A stretch of DNA of 64,000 nucleotides, from NCBI GenBank assembly GCA_001599295.1, contig BCGN01000001.1, positions 930,001-994,000 of the forward strand, read 5' to 3'. Every line of letters begins with the position of its first letter. Position 1 is the first letter of the stretch. The position numbers and the translations under genes were made by a program. This stretch comes from Sporopachydermia quercuum. Its lineage: Eukaryota > Ascomycota > Sporopachydermiomycetes > Sporopachydermiales > Sporopachydermiaceae. Under the pieces are notes generated by a model. That model saw only the letters and a list, made by a program, of their open reading frames with translations, was not told where the DNA came from and made no database searches. Positions 10,557 through 23,884 of the stretch are shown piece after piece.

Positions 10557-10840
10557 ACTATTATGAGAATGGGAAGAAGAATAACAGAAGAAGCAAAAAG
10601 AGTAGGAATTATCAGGTTTCAAGTCATAGGTTATACATACAATTCATATATTACAATTATATATTTGCATTCACATTCCTGTACATCGTATTGGTCATTA
10701 ATTAAGATATTTCAATGGACATTTATGAGTTAATGTTCGATTTTTCGTATTAACTACTCTAAGTATGATGACACATCTTCAATGAAAAGCAGTTGTTATT
10801 GTCTTGCTTTGTTCTATCCAACTTTCTTGTTTTACTTCCT

Positions 10841-11747
10841 TCAAGCTGGTACTGTTGATTCCAAAAAATCTAGAATGTCAACAATCTCTGTGGGATTCAA
10901 ACTATGTGCCAATCCTTTATACTTCTTAAACGTTATGGAGCTTTCAGGTACATTAAAATCTTTAGTAAGAATCTCATAGAGATCATCACTCCATTCTGTC
11001 CGAATCAGATTATCATTCTCGCCATGGCCTAAATACACTTTGGACTTCCTTACTAAGTCTGATTTTCCTTTTTTTTGAAGTCCTAGTAGTGGAAAGTAAC
11101 CTGCCACTCCAATAAGACCACCATATTCAATTCCTGAGGAAACAGCTATCTATGAAATTATCAGTTAATCAATGGGCATACTTCAAATGCTAGTAAACAA
11201 AAGTACAACAATTATACGTACGAAAAAAATAACGGCGCAACCTTGGCTAAATCCACCAAGCACTATTCGTTGTGAAGGCATTCCTGCCAAAATTTCTTTG
11301 TCTACTAAAGTCTTTATATGGTCAACACTTTCCATTATTCCTTTTTTATCTTCATTTGCATAAATATCAGTTATTGATTTTATATCGTACCAGTTAGTAA
11401 TGGGCATTCCGTAGTTCTAAGCAATATTTGAGTTAGTAAACTGTCATATGAAAAGAACATTTTCTCAAAGGACAACAACAGCTTCTGGCAATGATACTTT
11501 GTCATAGAACACAATTCTTGGTTCATTCAAATATTCACTTCTCTCTTAATATCAAACATACCATTGTTAGAGGTTGCTTCTTAGCACCGGGGAAAATAAA
11601 TTTTATATGATCTAGGGCGCTCCGTTTCCTTGCTTCTTCAGCAAGGAAAACCCACCCTTCAGCACAGTCACCTAAGCCATGTAGAAAAATCACGGTCGCA
11701 GTATTTTCCTTGCTTTTTGCTGGTACCACCACAGGTTCAGGAAACAT
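10841..11747 (-). CDS. Acyl-protein thioesterase 1, three exons
   Basis: Exons 11747-11562, 11416-11222 and 11149-10841 join in phase 0 to a 229-residue alpha/beta hydrolase, matching the usual length of about 227. Landmarks are FLHGLGD near the start, the nucleophile elbow GGFSQG, the acid in [10 protein letters not shown] and the base in GLAHS, giving the Ser-Asp-His triad. The family removes palmitoyl groups from cytosolic faces of proteins such as G-alpha and Ras; the yeast homologue is YLR118C. Intron 1 (145 bases) has GTATGT and TACTAAC; intron 2 (72 bases) has GTACGT and ATTAAC. The exon 2 donor could instead be the GTTATT twelve bases earlier, but GTACGT fits the consensus and the family length better. 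Confidence 0.87.
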
Positions 11748-12689
11748 CGTTTTAACAGTTATGTTGAATGTGTTGATGTGGTAAGAGTCACGGTGAAAAT
11801 GTATGGACCGCTCAGACTCTTTCTATATCTTTTCTGTTGCACGTCTTCAGGAGTTTCTATTTAATACTAGGTCAAATATTTCTCCCTAGTCAGCAGATGT
11901 ATCCTTTGATATCAAACAGGTAATAATTTGTAGTATTTCACTTCTGTAAACAACGGATTTCACAGATATAACTGATGTACAGTGACTACTCTACTCTTAG
12001 AATCATAGTAATCTGTTGAAACTGAAGCCTATCAAGTCAACTACCCTCTTTCTGTCAATGACTAATTGTTGTTATAGATATCGCAATATACACTTATAAG
12101 ATAAGATGTGACTATTTATAAAAAGCAGTGATAGCAATCTTTATAATGTCACTAACGATAACATCAACAATGTTAATTAATTATAGTAAGAATAATGAAA
12201 CTATAACTAAACAGAAATCATCAGTTATTATGATAATGATCTCTAAATTGCTGTTGCCTCTGTTTGTGGATTTAGTACTTTCATTTTTTGTGTATGACAA
12301 TCTCCTCTTACTATGAGAGTTTAATTTTGGGNTTTGTTCATGTATGATAAGAACTATTATGAATGCGATATAATCTTGAATATGATAATTATAATAATTA
12401 TAATGAATGTAATATTGTATTTGTATACTTCTATATTCATGAATCATAGAAATAGAATAGTTTATCATTTGTTTATTGAGGATTCGGCATCACAGGTAGT
12501 GGACGGTAGCCTAACTCATACTGTGTGTAAGACACGACTACACATGGTGTGATATGTTGGTATGATATATAACGGTAAATATGATATTCAACATAGAATA
12601 CATGAAGAAAATGTACATGAAAAAAGACAACATGACCAGGAATCTATATACAATTTTTATGATGAGATAAGCTATCGGAGAGTTTATAA
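11748..12689. other. Intergenic, thioesterase promoter and TOM20 3' side
   Basis: About 940 bases separate two minus-strand genes. The sequence is strongly AT-rich around 12120-12470, with ATTATAAT-type repeats. Short open frames there consist mostly of Ile, Tyr and Asn codons, typical of AT-rich non-coding DNA. No gene seen. Confidence 0.5.
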
Positions 12690-13312
12690 CTAATCAGTTT
12701 CATCAGCAATTTCTTCAATAGGATCATCAGCAGGGTCAGTGGTTTCATTGGTAGAAGCAGCGGCAGTAGCAGCAGCGGCACTTCTTCCAATAGAATCAAT
12801 CAAAGATTCGGGAGGTCTTATCGAGATCAAAGCAATGATATACTCATAGATTGAGGGTTTGATATTGTTCTTGAAAACAACCAGAATGTCTGACGGATTG
12901 GGGAAAACGGACAAAGCTCTATAGAAAGAAATGGCAGCAGAGACTTCATCGCCTTGCAAAGCAAAGTTTTCACCTTTACTAACTTCACTAACAAAAACAC
13001 GTTCTTGATCTAAACTATCATCTGGAAGAGGAGATTCCTTCAAAGATTCTTCTAATTTTTGCTTCAAATGTTCAACTGACAAGACATTCTTCGCATGACT
13101 CTTTTCGTGTTGCTTGATCTTTCTTCTGAGTTGCTTGCGGAATTCTCTATCGTGTCTTCGACGATAGTCGAAATAAATGGCATAAGCAACTAGGATATGT
13201 TAATAAATAATAACTCTATGGGAACTCACAAAAGATTTCCTCCAATTAAATAATGTTACTTACCACCAGTGACAGCTAATGCCGAAGTGATGATAGCAGA
13301 TTTGGAGGGCAT
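12690..13312 (-). CDS. TOM20: Tom20, mitochondrial outer-membrane import receptor, two exons
   Basis: Exon 1 is 13312-13264 and exon 2 13189-12690; the junction is phase 1, and the product has 182 residues against 183 in yeast. The N-terminus (MPSKSAIITSALAVTG|VAYAIYFDYRRR) gives a short membrane anchor followed by basic residues, split by the intron at the anchor. The receptor domain has the TPR-like segment GENFALQGDEVSAAISFYRA and the Tom20 block FPNPSDI and SIYEYIIALI. Tom20 recognises presequences of matrix-targeted precursors. The tail is rich in Ala and acidic residues (DPADDPIEEIADETD). The intron is 74 bases, with GTAAGT and ATTAAC ten bases before the CTAG acceptor. Confidence 0.93.
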
Positions 13313-14833
13313 TGTTGTATTTATTTCCTAGAGATTCAATAGAAAACCTGACCAATTACTGTCTGAAATATATTTATAACCGTCCTGGTTCGTTCTTCAG
13401 TAACTTTTTTATCTCAACAACAGGCTGTTATCATTATCAATAGGATAACGGTTGGTTTCTCCATTAAGTGAAAATTCTTATAAAGGAATGATCATAATTT
13501 GTTAAAAATAGGTGGAGGTTCTGGAGATACTTGAGCTATTGATGGTGACATAATATTTAAATGGAACGAGATGTGAAATCAATGCTGAGATTTATTTGAT
13601 TTTGTATATTAGGGAATGAAGGCATGAACATTGAAAGGAAGAAACGAGATTGAAAAATGATAAGACATGAAAGACTAAGAATTGGGATCATAGTTGAGGG
13701 CAATTTGAGATGTTTATAGAGCAATATCTACTCTGCATGACAGTGGGATAACGTTGATATTGAGACGTTTTATTTGATGCGAGCGTTGAGAAGCTTCGTC
13801 TATGGTAACTAATTAGTTCAGTAGCCTAACTAGATAGAAGAGAATCCTTGAACTAACATTGATACGAACTGATATAACTCTGTAAAGTTTATTACCCGAA
13901 TGAATTGTTTCCCAAGGGTGATTTTAGAATTGAACAACCCAATGCAGCCAGGGCTTGACACTCTTCATCTCCGCTGGGAAGGATATTTCAACGTGATTTT
14001 TAGTCATAATTTCAGATGTCTTGTCAGTATATGACAAACAGTTTATTATATTTATTTAATATTCGTCGGAACAAAATTTTCATGTATATTTGAAAATAAT
14101 AATTATCTATTTATATTCTCTCATTGTTAAGTATTCGGCAAATTACTTCAATTAGTGAGAAACAGCTAATTTATGATNCTGATCCTCAAAGAAGGGAAAA
14201 AGTTGTCACACACATGGACGAAAGTTCCTGTGGAGGTGAACATGACTTCGTTGCGATCAACGTCCGTCATTAATATGTGTCGTTCAGGCTTAAAGCATTA
14301 TGGAATATTTATGTTTATTTTCAAATAGACTTCATACAAAGAATCATCAAGGACTAATGGAGCACTGTGATTGTTGTATTTTCCAGCTTTCTATTCATTG
14401 AACTCAGTCCTACAATCTTATCTTCTTGATCAGTGTAGTCTGACAATATACTAATAATCTTGACATAAATAGCAGATGATATCCAACCATTATTTCAACG
14501 TTTCNTTGATTAACAATGGTTAAANAGAACTAGGCAAGAAGGAAAATTGTTAGAACTGTTAAAATTCTTTTTTAGTAAAGTTGTATATCAAGAAATTGTC
14601 CGGGTTGTTGTCAGAGAAATTGCAGGAAANAACGCAGGGCAAAAATCAAAAGCCATTTGATTTTCTCATTAGAGGACAGTCAAAATACAATAAAACTTAC
14701 TATGACTGTTTTGTATGTTTTGCCATCTCATTCGTTATTTGAAGAACTCTTCATTTTTATATTCAACACTGACGGCATGTCAACTATAAACGGTGCTAGC
14801 TAGGGCTTATCCTTTTGTTGTTTGGATTACTCG

Positions 14834-14866
14834 TCATCCGTGAATAATGAAGGACATCACGGATGA
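14834..14866. repeat. 10-bp perfect inverted repeat in the gene desert
   Basis: TCATCCGTGA (14834-14843) and TCACGGATGA (14857-14866) are exact reverse complements separated by 13 bases. It could be a hairpin or a spaced dimer site. The role is unknown. Confidence 0.6.
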
Positions 14867-17800
14867 ACTTTGTTGCACCGGTTGTTTCACACCAGCCATC
14901 TCCTTAATAGAGACTACTATTAAATATTATCATGCTATCTATTCGAATCTAAAATTAATTCACAATCTATTTATCACTATTTTTTGCCCAGCTGCCGATA
15001 ATTGAACTCTCCTAGCGGTTTAAACAATTCAAGCCACTTGGATAAGCCAAGCCTCATTGTGTGAAAGTATGTACCTTATTCGATTATCTAATCGTTTCGG
15101 CTAATTCACCCTAAGAACATTGAATTATCTCAATGGTTTTTCTTATTGGAGACAGTACACGGATAGGCTACTAGGATGTATTTTCCTCCAATAATCACGC
15201 CAATCGAAAGCAATAAAAGCATTTACAATGTCAGTTCAACTTTCTAAAATCAGCGAACCTGATAGTATATGGAATTTTCTTTCAAAAATCTATTTTGCTC
15301 CTGATACGTAGATGGTAAACGATAACANAATCACTTTCCAGATGCGACATTTTAACTCACCATGATATCAACAGAATAAAGTACAATTCTTGGGCAATAC
15401 TACTAATAAATTGTTAAGAAAGTAAACTATTGAGTTATCTGATATTATGTAATTAATTTATACGTTGTGCTATTGCCTGATTGCGGGGGTGTTAAGGTTG
15501 CTTGGGGAACTTTTAAATTCAACAAATAAAAGTCCGAAAGAAAAACTCGGAACAAATCCTCTTATTACTGAAATATTCGGTTAAAATAGCTGATCACTTA
15601 TCTTTCTGCCAATTTCGATTTATTACGGATTATCAGAATTAATTCATCTAGTTGTCTCGTTATCAATATACTGATGGATTTAAGAAACGTTAATAAGGCC
15701 TGAAACTTTCAGATCGTCTTAATTTCCTTATTTCGCTTTTACGTTAACTTAGGTTTCTGATAGTTGTTTTTTCGGAGATTAGAAAATACTTCTGCAGCAG
15801 TTCTATAATTCGCTAGGTTTAATTTGGAATATCTATTAGAAAAATTAAAGAAAATCAGCAAATGTTATCCCAATAAAGGAATAACAATGTAGAGTAGAAC
15901 TACAGTAGATATTGACGGTGACATTCAGAGAGTGGTTAATTCTCAACGGTTATAAGACTAATCGTTTTAGTGGAAATTGGTCAGAATTTTTCCGAAGTGC
16001 CATAAAATCGCAACCCAAAGAAAGTAGGTTCCAAATGCACAATGATTCATCCAATAGCATCATAGCTATCTTCACTATTTAATATGCACAATTCAATTTA
16101 TCACATTTAATCCCGTAATTCATCAATCAATCAGTTTCAAATTATATTAAGGCAAGATATCTAGGTACCTAGGTTTTAATCAATTGAGTAAATGGTTGGA
16201 TTGATCAAATATCCATTTGGTTCCTGAAAGTATTCATTTGTTCGGGTTTTTATTCTGCCAAGCTAAGTTTCTCAACGGTCAAGTTTCATTATATCGTTAT
16301 CAACTTATTTTAAACGCCGGTCCTGTTTCCTAAAAGAAGAAAGTTTCAACGGCTCACATAAATTAAAGTAGCCAATGAGAGAACCAGAAACGTCGTTTTT
16401 CTTCTCTCATTTCCTTCAGCTGAAATATACATTTTTGTAAATAATAAAATCATTTGACGAATTTGATTGCTTCCACTTAAGTGCCCTTCAATTATCTGTA
16501 CAGATAAAAGGACAGTAAGTAAGTAAGTTATTTAGGTTATAGTTGGGATCAACTCTTCATGAAAGTATNTATTTTAATTCTTGCATGTCAATAGTTCTCA
16601 TGATGACACATTGATAATTTTGTGAGGGAAAGAAATGTCCTATTATAAGCTGTCAGATAGATTCTACGCATAGCTAATCTACAACCACCACAAAATTGGC
16701 ATTTCATTGAGGCTAAGATTGTTATTAGTTTCTCAGCATGGAAGCCAATTCAACAACGTGAAGTTTGAGGTTCGATGTTTTCTTACATTAGGCGTCCTTA
16801 TGCAACCATGAAGAAATCTGAATACGGTAGTGTCCTGTTCTACTCCTCTCATGGAAAACAAATGTACCTAAGCTTGTTGCTGCCGGGTATCATTCCGAAT
16901 TGTCCGTGTGCATTGGGATGACTTAAACAGTGCAAGATATAAACTAAAGTATCACTAAGGTTTGCGACTCATGTACTTTTTGAATCATAAAGTGTTCACT
17001 TTTTCATAATGTATTCAAACTATGTCTCCTTTAGTACGAAAATAATCCTAAATGAGATATACTAATTGTTTAATTGAAGTTTGTCACATAGTAAAAATAG
17101 GAACGTTCATGCATACGTAATGCAACTCCTGAAACTTCTTTACTTTGTTTGTACCGTATTCTTCAACCTTATACTCTAATTAGATTCTATACTGAAGAAT
17201 AATTTTTCAATTGATATGTGAAATTGTACTCAGATCTTCGTGAGGATCTCCGACTACCAATGGCTTCCACGAGGTAGACAAATCACTGGCTATCGGACAA
17301 AATACGGAAAGTTTAGCTCATCTGAAGCTCAGAAAGTGTCTATCATCAGCGAGAATGATCTGAAATAGAACTGTTTTCAGTTGATAAAAGGTACAATCAC
17401 GATATGCTGCTGAGAATCCTTACCAATGGAAAAAAATTGATGAAATACCTTGGAGAATACCGAAACTATTTTCTAAGTTTTCTAATAGAAGAATATTCGA
17501 TACTATGTTTGCTTATTTCGAATACTAACTATTCAAAAAAGCAATTAGAACAGAGAGAGTAATGGATGGACTTAAGTTCAACTCATTTCTTGATGCATAT
17601 GCTGTTAGCTATCTGAACTTCCCTGTTATTCATGTCCCGTGCAGAAGTACTGGGAAACCATATAGTCCCACCCATTTGCAATCTTTCAATATTACTACCA
17701 CTCCCATTTCTCTACCAAATCATGGCAGGGATTGTTTCATTATAGTTCATTTACTTTAATCGGTGCAATGGGTTTCAATATGATTTTGGAGTATTATATT

Positions 17801-20800
17801 GGGGGAATACAAACTTCAGATACCTGGGAACTATGGAGAATATAGAGATATTTTATTTCTTAGATAGTCCTCTGACAATCACTGCAATTATGACTGCTCT
17901 TGAACTTTTCGCTACCGTCCATCCCATTCATATCAAACTGAGAGCCAGCTAAATTATTCCCTTTCTAATGATTTTTTTCATACTTCTAAATTTCACTGAT
18001 TGAACCTTCTATTTGCACATTATTCATATCAGAACCTCATCAGGAGTCGGAAGAAATTGGAATTCCTCAAGCACACTGCACTCGCAATAAAAACTTGATC
18101 CGTACAACTTTAATACATATAAAAGCTTGTAAGCAACCTTAACCAATGTTTTCCAAACGTTATTTTGGTTGTCCTCTTCTAAGAAAATAGAAGAAATTGC
18201 CCTGTGAGAGACATGGTAAGCATTGTCAACAAGGGAACTGAGAAACCAATACGAAAGCTATTTCATTATAGGCTCAATTCATACAAGTTATGTTTATAGG
18301 ATCACCTTTCAGGCNTCATGCCGAGATTAAGGGGGAGATCTCAAAACACTCGTTGGCATTTTATAACATCACGCACCCTAGCTCAATTGAAGGGAAAATT
18401 AGGAATATCCATTGAGCAATGATTTGCTACATTACCTATAGCCAAAAGCCAAAAAATGACTTGTGAAAATCTTAGAATTTCATAGATTAATAGTGAGATG
18501 TTAGATAAATGCGATAGGACAGGTCATAAGCATGCTTTGTCTTAAGAAAACCGCAACATCCTGCTTGGCAAACTGTCAATCCAACTGTCAATTGACTCCA
18601 AAGTAATGCATACAACTAGTTGGAGATTTCACTACGACCTACTGACACTTACTTAGATTTACATATCGATAAGGGCTCCTTTTCATTCCATCTACTTTTT
18701 ATCCTTTACCAACCACCAACAATCAACTAGGTAACTCTCCCATAAGTATCTAAGTAATTTATTTTCATCATGACTGCTTCTCTGCACATTGTTCTGAACC
18801 CACCTGCCTATCTGGCCAACGTTTACCAGCGTTTTGAATTTTTTTGTAACCCTTTGACACACTTTATCTAGTTTCACCATTTACGTATCAAGCCGGTTGT
18901 GACATGTAGATTAATGATAGATACTAAGTGAGATTAAAGCTAAACGTTAAACCTACTAGACCAATTTCAAGGCTAAAATCTGTACTATTGATTTATACTT
19001 TATCTTATTGAAAGAGGTAAGGACATGATTGTTTGAAGAATGTGATGAGCAAAACATAACAGTTCGTATTTGTCATAATATATTTGGTATATTTTGAAGA
19101 AGAAAGTATGATTGTAAATGAAAAACATCAATTTATGTTATGTAATCACTTGATAAAATATCAACATCAAGCCTTGCGTTGTTGTTTTGATTGCTCGAAT
19201 AAGCAAACGTTTTTGGGTAGCTGGCAAAAGTTAGTTTAACGTTTGTCCATATTTTATTATTTCCATTTGATCATTCAAATGTACGCAACGAGCCTTCTCT
19301 CATGGAACTTTCTCGTCCATACAGATTGAAAGATGAACTAAAGCATAACATTCATACAATGAGAGAAAAAACAGAGAAAATGGTCCAATTTTTACAACAG
19401 ATTATATTGGTTTGGCGATGATGCTGCCAAGTGGGAGATAAAAACTTGAAACAGGATGGATTATATAACTGCTGGTAACGAACCCTATTGNAGCAATGAA
19501 CAAACATTTTCAATATAATAGAGAGAACGAATTACACAAAGAAAAATTGGGCGACAAATCATGTATTTTCATGAAATATGGGCTGTTAAATGAGTTTAGA
19601 ATTACTTGTTATTTGATTAAAGTACCAAGTAAGACAGTCTGGAGATATGACAAGATGTGAGATTATAGGGAAGTCGTATCGTTTGTTGAATTAGTAAACA
19701 AATAAACGAAGATTCCATAATATAGCATGAATCATATTATAATTGGATATTTCAAACTTATGGAAGTGTCAAGCCTCACGAGGTTGATTGCAGTAATTCG
19801 TAGTTATCCACTATAGTGTGTCAATCCGGTTAATCTCTCCAAGGAAGTTCTCATTTGGAAAGCATAGTAATTATTCATTAACTGATTGAATGGATTGAGT
19901 TACGAAAAATTATAAATCAAAACAAACAACTAAAATAAGCCTTATCTCGTTCCTGCTTAGAGGATGAGAAATTTATCAGTATTGAAAGCATGAGAAATTG
20001 ATTTGGCAAGTGCATTAGTTATGTATACAGATATCATTTAAAGCTTACCAGTTTATGAGACTGCCTTCGCCTTGCACAATAAAGAACAAATCTAGTGAAA
20101 GACACAGGAATTTTAAAGACCAAATAATGAAAATGTCAATGTACCTGGCCATTCATGCCAATCACACCTCAATCGGCAACAACTATACCAGCTTTATAAT
20201 CACTATAATTTGGGAAGCCTATCTGAAGAGAGACACTTTTCTTGCATTTGGCTGGAAGTAAATACGAAGTTGTGACGAATCGTATACACACCTATATACA
20301 GAACTGATGATTAGATACGTGGAAAGGCTTAATGGCAAGCCTTTCTATCCAGCCATGAAGGATATAGATCCTGTTGTTTTATTCTTCCAAATTTCTAATG
20401 GCCTCACCACTGTTGCAGTAGGTTCATCAATTATCGTCACTAATTACTTCAAAAATTCAGGAGATTCCTCTATTAAACAGCCCTGTAGTTGCTTATAACC
20501 TTGTACCCATTTTTACTCTCAGTAATTGTTCTCCCACAGTAAATCAAGTAATTTTGCGCGGAAATAGAAAAGGAAGCGTCCCGTATGATAAGTCTATTGC
20601 CGAAGGTTGTGTACATAAGATATTTGAACCAACTAAAACTGGGTAAGCCAATCTAAAATGGGAAGCAACCGTATAAGAGTTTAAATTGTTTGAGGGAAAA
20701 GAATCAAAGTTTAAAACCACATTTTTAGAATCCAAGCTTTACATGTGAATCATACACCCTAAACATTTAAGCTTAACCCCGAACAGTATAAGGTTCACTT

Positions 20801-20963
20801 GTCTGGGAAATTGGAAAAAACTTAAACATAAACTTCCGTACTTAATGTACATTTGTAATAATGGAAGTTCGAATTGTTTACTTAATTCTGCTTCCAATTT
20901 TTTATTGCTGGTTCAATAATCTGCCATGGTTGATGGTTTCCATATTCACTTATATTTGTATTG

Positions 20964-21004
20964 TTTCTCCTTCTTCTTCTCTTTCTCTTCTTTTCCTCTT
21001 TATT
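20964..21004 (+). promoter_or_regulatory. Pyrimidine tract before PMA1
   Basis: A nearly pure C/T run (TTTCTCCTTCTTCTTCTC and onward) ends about 175 bases before the PMA1 ATG. Such tracts precede transcription starts of highly expressed yeast genes and disfavour nucleosomes. The role is inferred from position and composition. Confidence 0.4.
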
Positions 21005-21178
21005 TTGATTTACTTNTCCCTATTTTTTTCATTAAACTACTTTTTGTTTTTNATAACCTAGACGTTGTCTTGATATCTAAGGTAATTTGTCCAACTGAAA
21101 CCAGACAGTTCGATAGAGCTTTAGGAACAATTGGTTTTTTCTTGAAGACAAACCTCAAGGTAATAGTGACTGGTAGCC

Positions 21179-23884
21179 ATGTCTGCACCAACTGAACCAA
21201 CCAAAGAGAAGGCAGGATTGCCTGCTGACGAAGATGAAGATGAAGACATTGATGCTTTGATCGAAGAACTTCAATCCGATCATGGAGATGACGAGGACGA
21301 TGATTATGATGAAGATAAGGAAGGAGTCTCCGCAAGACCTGTTCCTGAGGAGTTACTGCAAACAGATCCCCGTGTCGGTTTGACTGACGCTGAAGTCACT
21401 CAAAGAAGAAAGAAATTTGGTCTCAATCAAATGAGTGAAGAACAAGAAAACCTTTTCTTCAAATTTTGTTCTTTCTTCGTTGGTCCCATTCAATTTGTAA
21501 TGGAAGCTGCTGCTGTTTTAGCTGCTGGTCTGGAGGATTGGGTCGATTTTGGTGTCATTCTTGGTTTACTTCTCCTTAACGCTACTGTTGGTTTTGTTCA
21601 AGAATTCCAAGCCGGTTCTATTGTCGAAGAATTGAAGAAGACTTTAGCCCACCAAGCTATTGTTTTGAGAAATGGTTCAATTGTTGAAATTCCTGCTAAT
21701 GAGGTTGTTCCTGGTGATATTCTTCAATTGGAAGAAGGTACCGTTATTCCTGCTGATGGTCGTCTTGTCACTGAAGACTGTTTCTTGCAAGTTGATCAAT
21801 CTGCTATCACTGGTGAATCTTTAGCTGTTGATAAGCACAATGGTGACCCTACTTTCTCTTCTTCTACTGTTAAGAGAGGTGAGGCTTTCATGATTGTTAC
21901 TGCTACTGGTGACGGTACTTACGTTGGACGTGCTGCCGCTTTAGTCAACAAAGCCTCTGGTGGTACTGGTCATTTCACTGAAGTTTTGAATGGTATTGGT
22001 ACTTTACTTTTGATTTTGGTCATTGCTACTCTTTTACTTGTGTGGGTTTCCTGCTTCTACAGATCTGTTCCTATTGTTGATATCTTGAGACACACCTTGG
22101 CCATCACCATTGTCGGTGTCCCAGTCGGTTTACCTGCTGTCGTTACCACCACTATGGCCGTTGGTGCTGCTTACCTTGCTAAGAAGCAAGCTATTGTTCA
22201 AAAGCTTTCAGCCATTGAATCCCTTGCCGGTGTCGAAATTCTCTGTTCCGACAAGACTGGTACTTTGACCAAGAACAAGCTCTCTCTTCACGCTCCTTAC
22301 ACTGTTGAGGGTGTCGAACCTGATGACCTTATGTTGACTGCTTGTTTGGCTGCTTCTAGAAAGAAGAAGGGTCTTGATGCTATTGATAAGGCTTTCTTGA
22401 AGTCTCTCAAGGGATACCCCCGTGCTAAAGCAGCTTTGACCAAGTACAAGGTTTTGGAATTCCATCCTTTCGATCCTGTTTCCAAGAAAGTTGTTGCTGT
22501 CGTTGAATCTCCTGAAGGAGAAAGAATTGTCTGTGTTAAGGGTGCACCTCTATTCGTCCTGAAGACTGTCGAGGAAGACCATCCTATCCCTGAAGAAGTA
22601 GTAGAAGCTTACAAGGATACTGTTGCTGAATTCGCTTCCAGAGGTTTCAGATCTTTGGGTGTTGCCAGAAAGAGAGGTGAAGGTCACTGGGAAATTCTCG
22701 GAATTATGCCTTGTATGGATCCCCCTCGTCACGATACCGCTAAGACTGTCAATGAAGCCAAGAGACTGGGTTTAAGAGTTAAGATGCTTACCGGTGATGC
22801 TGTTGGTATTGCTAAGGAAACATCCCGTCAATTGGGTCTTGGTACTAACATCTACAATGCGGAAAGATTAGGTCTTTCTGGTGGTGGTGATATGCCCGGT
22901 TCTGAAGTTTATGATTTTGTTGAGGCTGCTGATGGTTTTGCCGAAGTTTTCCCCCAACACAAGTACAATGTCGTTGAGATTCTTCAGCAAAGAGGTTACT
23001 TGGTAGCAATGACTGGTGATGGTGTTAACGATGCTCCTTCTTTAAAGAAGGCTGATACCGGTATTGCTGTCGAAGGTGCTTCCGATGCTGCTAGATCTGC
23101 TGCTGATATTGTTTTCCTTGCCCCTGGTTTATCTGCTATTATTGATGCTTTGAAGACCTCCAGACAAATTTTCCACAGAATGTACGCTTACGTTGTTTAC
23201 CGTATTGCACTTTCTTTACATTTGGAAATTTTCTTGGGTCTTTGGATTGCTATCTTGAACAATTCTCTAGATATCAATNTAGTTGTCTTTATTGCCATCT
23301 TCGCAGATGTTGCTACCTTGGCCATTGCTTACGATAATGCTCCTTACTCTATGAAGCCTGTATCATGGAATTTACCTACCTTATGGGGTATGTCCATTAT
23401 TCTTGGTATTATTTTGGCTGTCGGATCCTGGATCGCTTTGACCACTATGTTCGTCAGGGGAGGTGTAAACTCTGGTATTATTCAAAACTTTGGTACCACT
23501 GATGGTGTTATGTTCTTGCAAATTTCCTTGACTGAAAACTGGTTGATTTTCATTACTAGATGTAACGGTCCTTTCTGGTCATCTGTTCCATCTTGGCAAC
23601 TTTCTGGTGCAGTCTTCATTGTTGATATCATTGCCACCTGTTTCTGTATCTGGGGTTGGTTCTGCCCTGGCGACACCTCTATTGTTGCTGTCGTCAGAGT
23701 CTGGATTTACTCTTTCGGTGTTTTCTGCGTTATGGGTGGTTTATTCTACCTCATGTACGATTCTGAAACCTTCGATAATATCATGCATGGTAGACCAATC
23801 AAGAAGCAACCTGAATCCAGAAACTTGGAAGATTTCCTTATGTCTATGCAAAGAGTTTCCACTCAACACGAAAAGGAAGGTTAA
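21179..23884 (+). CDS. PMA1: Plasma-membrane H+-ATPase, P3A-type
   Basis: A 901-residue P-type ATPase (yeast Pma1 is 918) that pumps protons out of the cell and energises nutrient uptake. It begins with an acidic stretch ([16 protein letters not shown]). The actuator motif is TGES; the phosphorylated Asp is residue 358 in [15 protein letters not shown] lies in the nucleotide domain and [15 protein letters not shown] in the hinge. The C-terminus ends [11 protein letters not shown], keeping the Ser/Thr pair (residues 894-895) whose phosphorylation relieves autoinhibition in yeast. Codon use is strongly biased to GGT, GCT, GTT and TTG, as expected of a highly expressed gene. Two CTG codons (21530, 22766) sit on conserved leucines. 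The N at 23279 lies in an NTA codon where yeast has Leu. Confidence 0.98.
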   Translation: MSAPTEPTKEKAGLPADEDEDEDIDALIEELQSDHGDDEDDDYDEDKEGVSARPVPEELLQTDPRVGLTDAEVTQRRKKFGLNQMSEEQENLFFKFCSFFVGPIQFVMEAAAVLAAGLEDWVDFGVILGLLLLNATVGFVQEFQAGSIVEELKKTLAHQAIVLRNGSIVEIPANEVVPGDILQLEEGTVIPADGRLVTEDCFLQVDQSAITGESLAVDKHNGDPTFSSSTVKRGEAFMIVTATGDGTYVGRAAALVNKASGGTGHFTEVLNGIGTLLLILVIATLLLVWVSCFYRSVPIVDILRHTLAITIVGVPVGLPAVVTTTMAVGAAYLAKKQAIVQKLSAIESLAGVEILCSDKTGTLTKNKLSLHAPYTVEGVEPDDLMLTACLAASRKKKGLDAIDKAFLKSLKGYPRAKAALTKYKVLEFHPFDPVSKKVVAVVESPEGERIVCVKGAPLFVLKTVEEDHPIPEEVVEAYKDTVAEFASRGFRSLGVARKRGEGHWEILGIMPCMDPPRHDTAKTVNEAKRLGLRVKMLTGDAVGIAKETSRQLGLGTNIYNAERLGLSGGGDMPGSEVYDFVEAADGFAEVFPQHKYNVVEILQQRGYLVAMTGDGVNDAPSLKKADTGIAVEGASDAARSAADIVFLAPGLSAIIDALKTSRQIFHRMYAYVVYRIALSLHLEIFLGLWIAILNNSLDINXVVFIAIFADVATLAIAYDNAPYSMKPVSWNLPTLWGMSIILGIILAVGSWIALTTMFVRGGVNSGIIQNFGTTDGVMFLQISLTENWLIFITRCNGPFWSSVPSWQLSGAVFIVDIIATCFCIWGWFCPGDTSIVAVVRVWIYSFGVFCVMGGLFYLMYDSETFDNIMHGRPIKKQPESRNLEDFLMSMQRVSTQHEKEG

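Larger units (their letters stand above)
13313..21178. other. 7.9-kb gene desert between TOM20 and PMA1
   Basis: No reading frame longer than about 68 residues occurs in 7.9 kb on either strand, and none of the short ones resembles a known protein. The sequence is AT-rich (18 G+C in the 60 bases 13981-14040) but not simple repeat. I found only short symmetric elements (14834-14866; 19809-19818) and a pyrimidine tract just before PMA1. Elsewhere genes are usually less than 1.7 kb apart. Candidate explanations are a regional centromere, a non-coding RNA locus, genes broken into very small exons, or an enlarged PMA1 control region. Confidence 0.6.

Noticed and set aside
16765-16785. GAGGTTCGATG as a tRNA B box
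   Set aside because: The box lacks the CC end, and no A box or cloverleaf can be drawn around it. Similar partial matches near 354 and 59836 also failed.
17562-20735. Several 60-68-residue open frames in the gene desert
   Set aside because: Their lengths are as expected by chance in AT-rich DNA, and none has a recognisable motif or good splice context.
13313-21178. Point centromere of the CDEI-CDEII-CDEIII kind
   Set aside because: No CDEI octamer with a nearby CDEIII-like CCGAA element was found; only a regional centromere remains possible.
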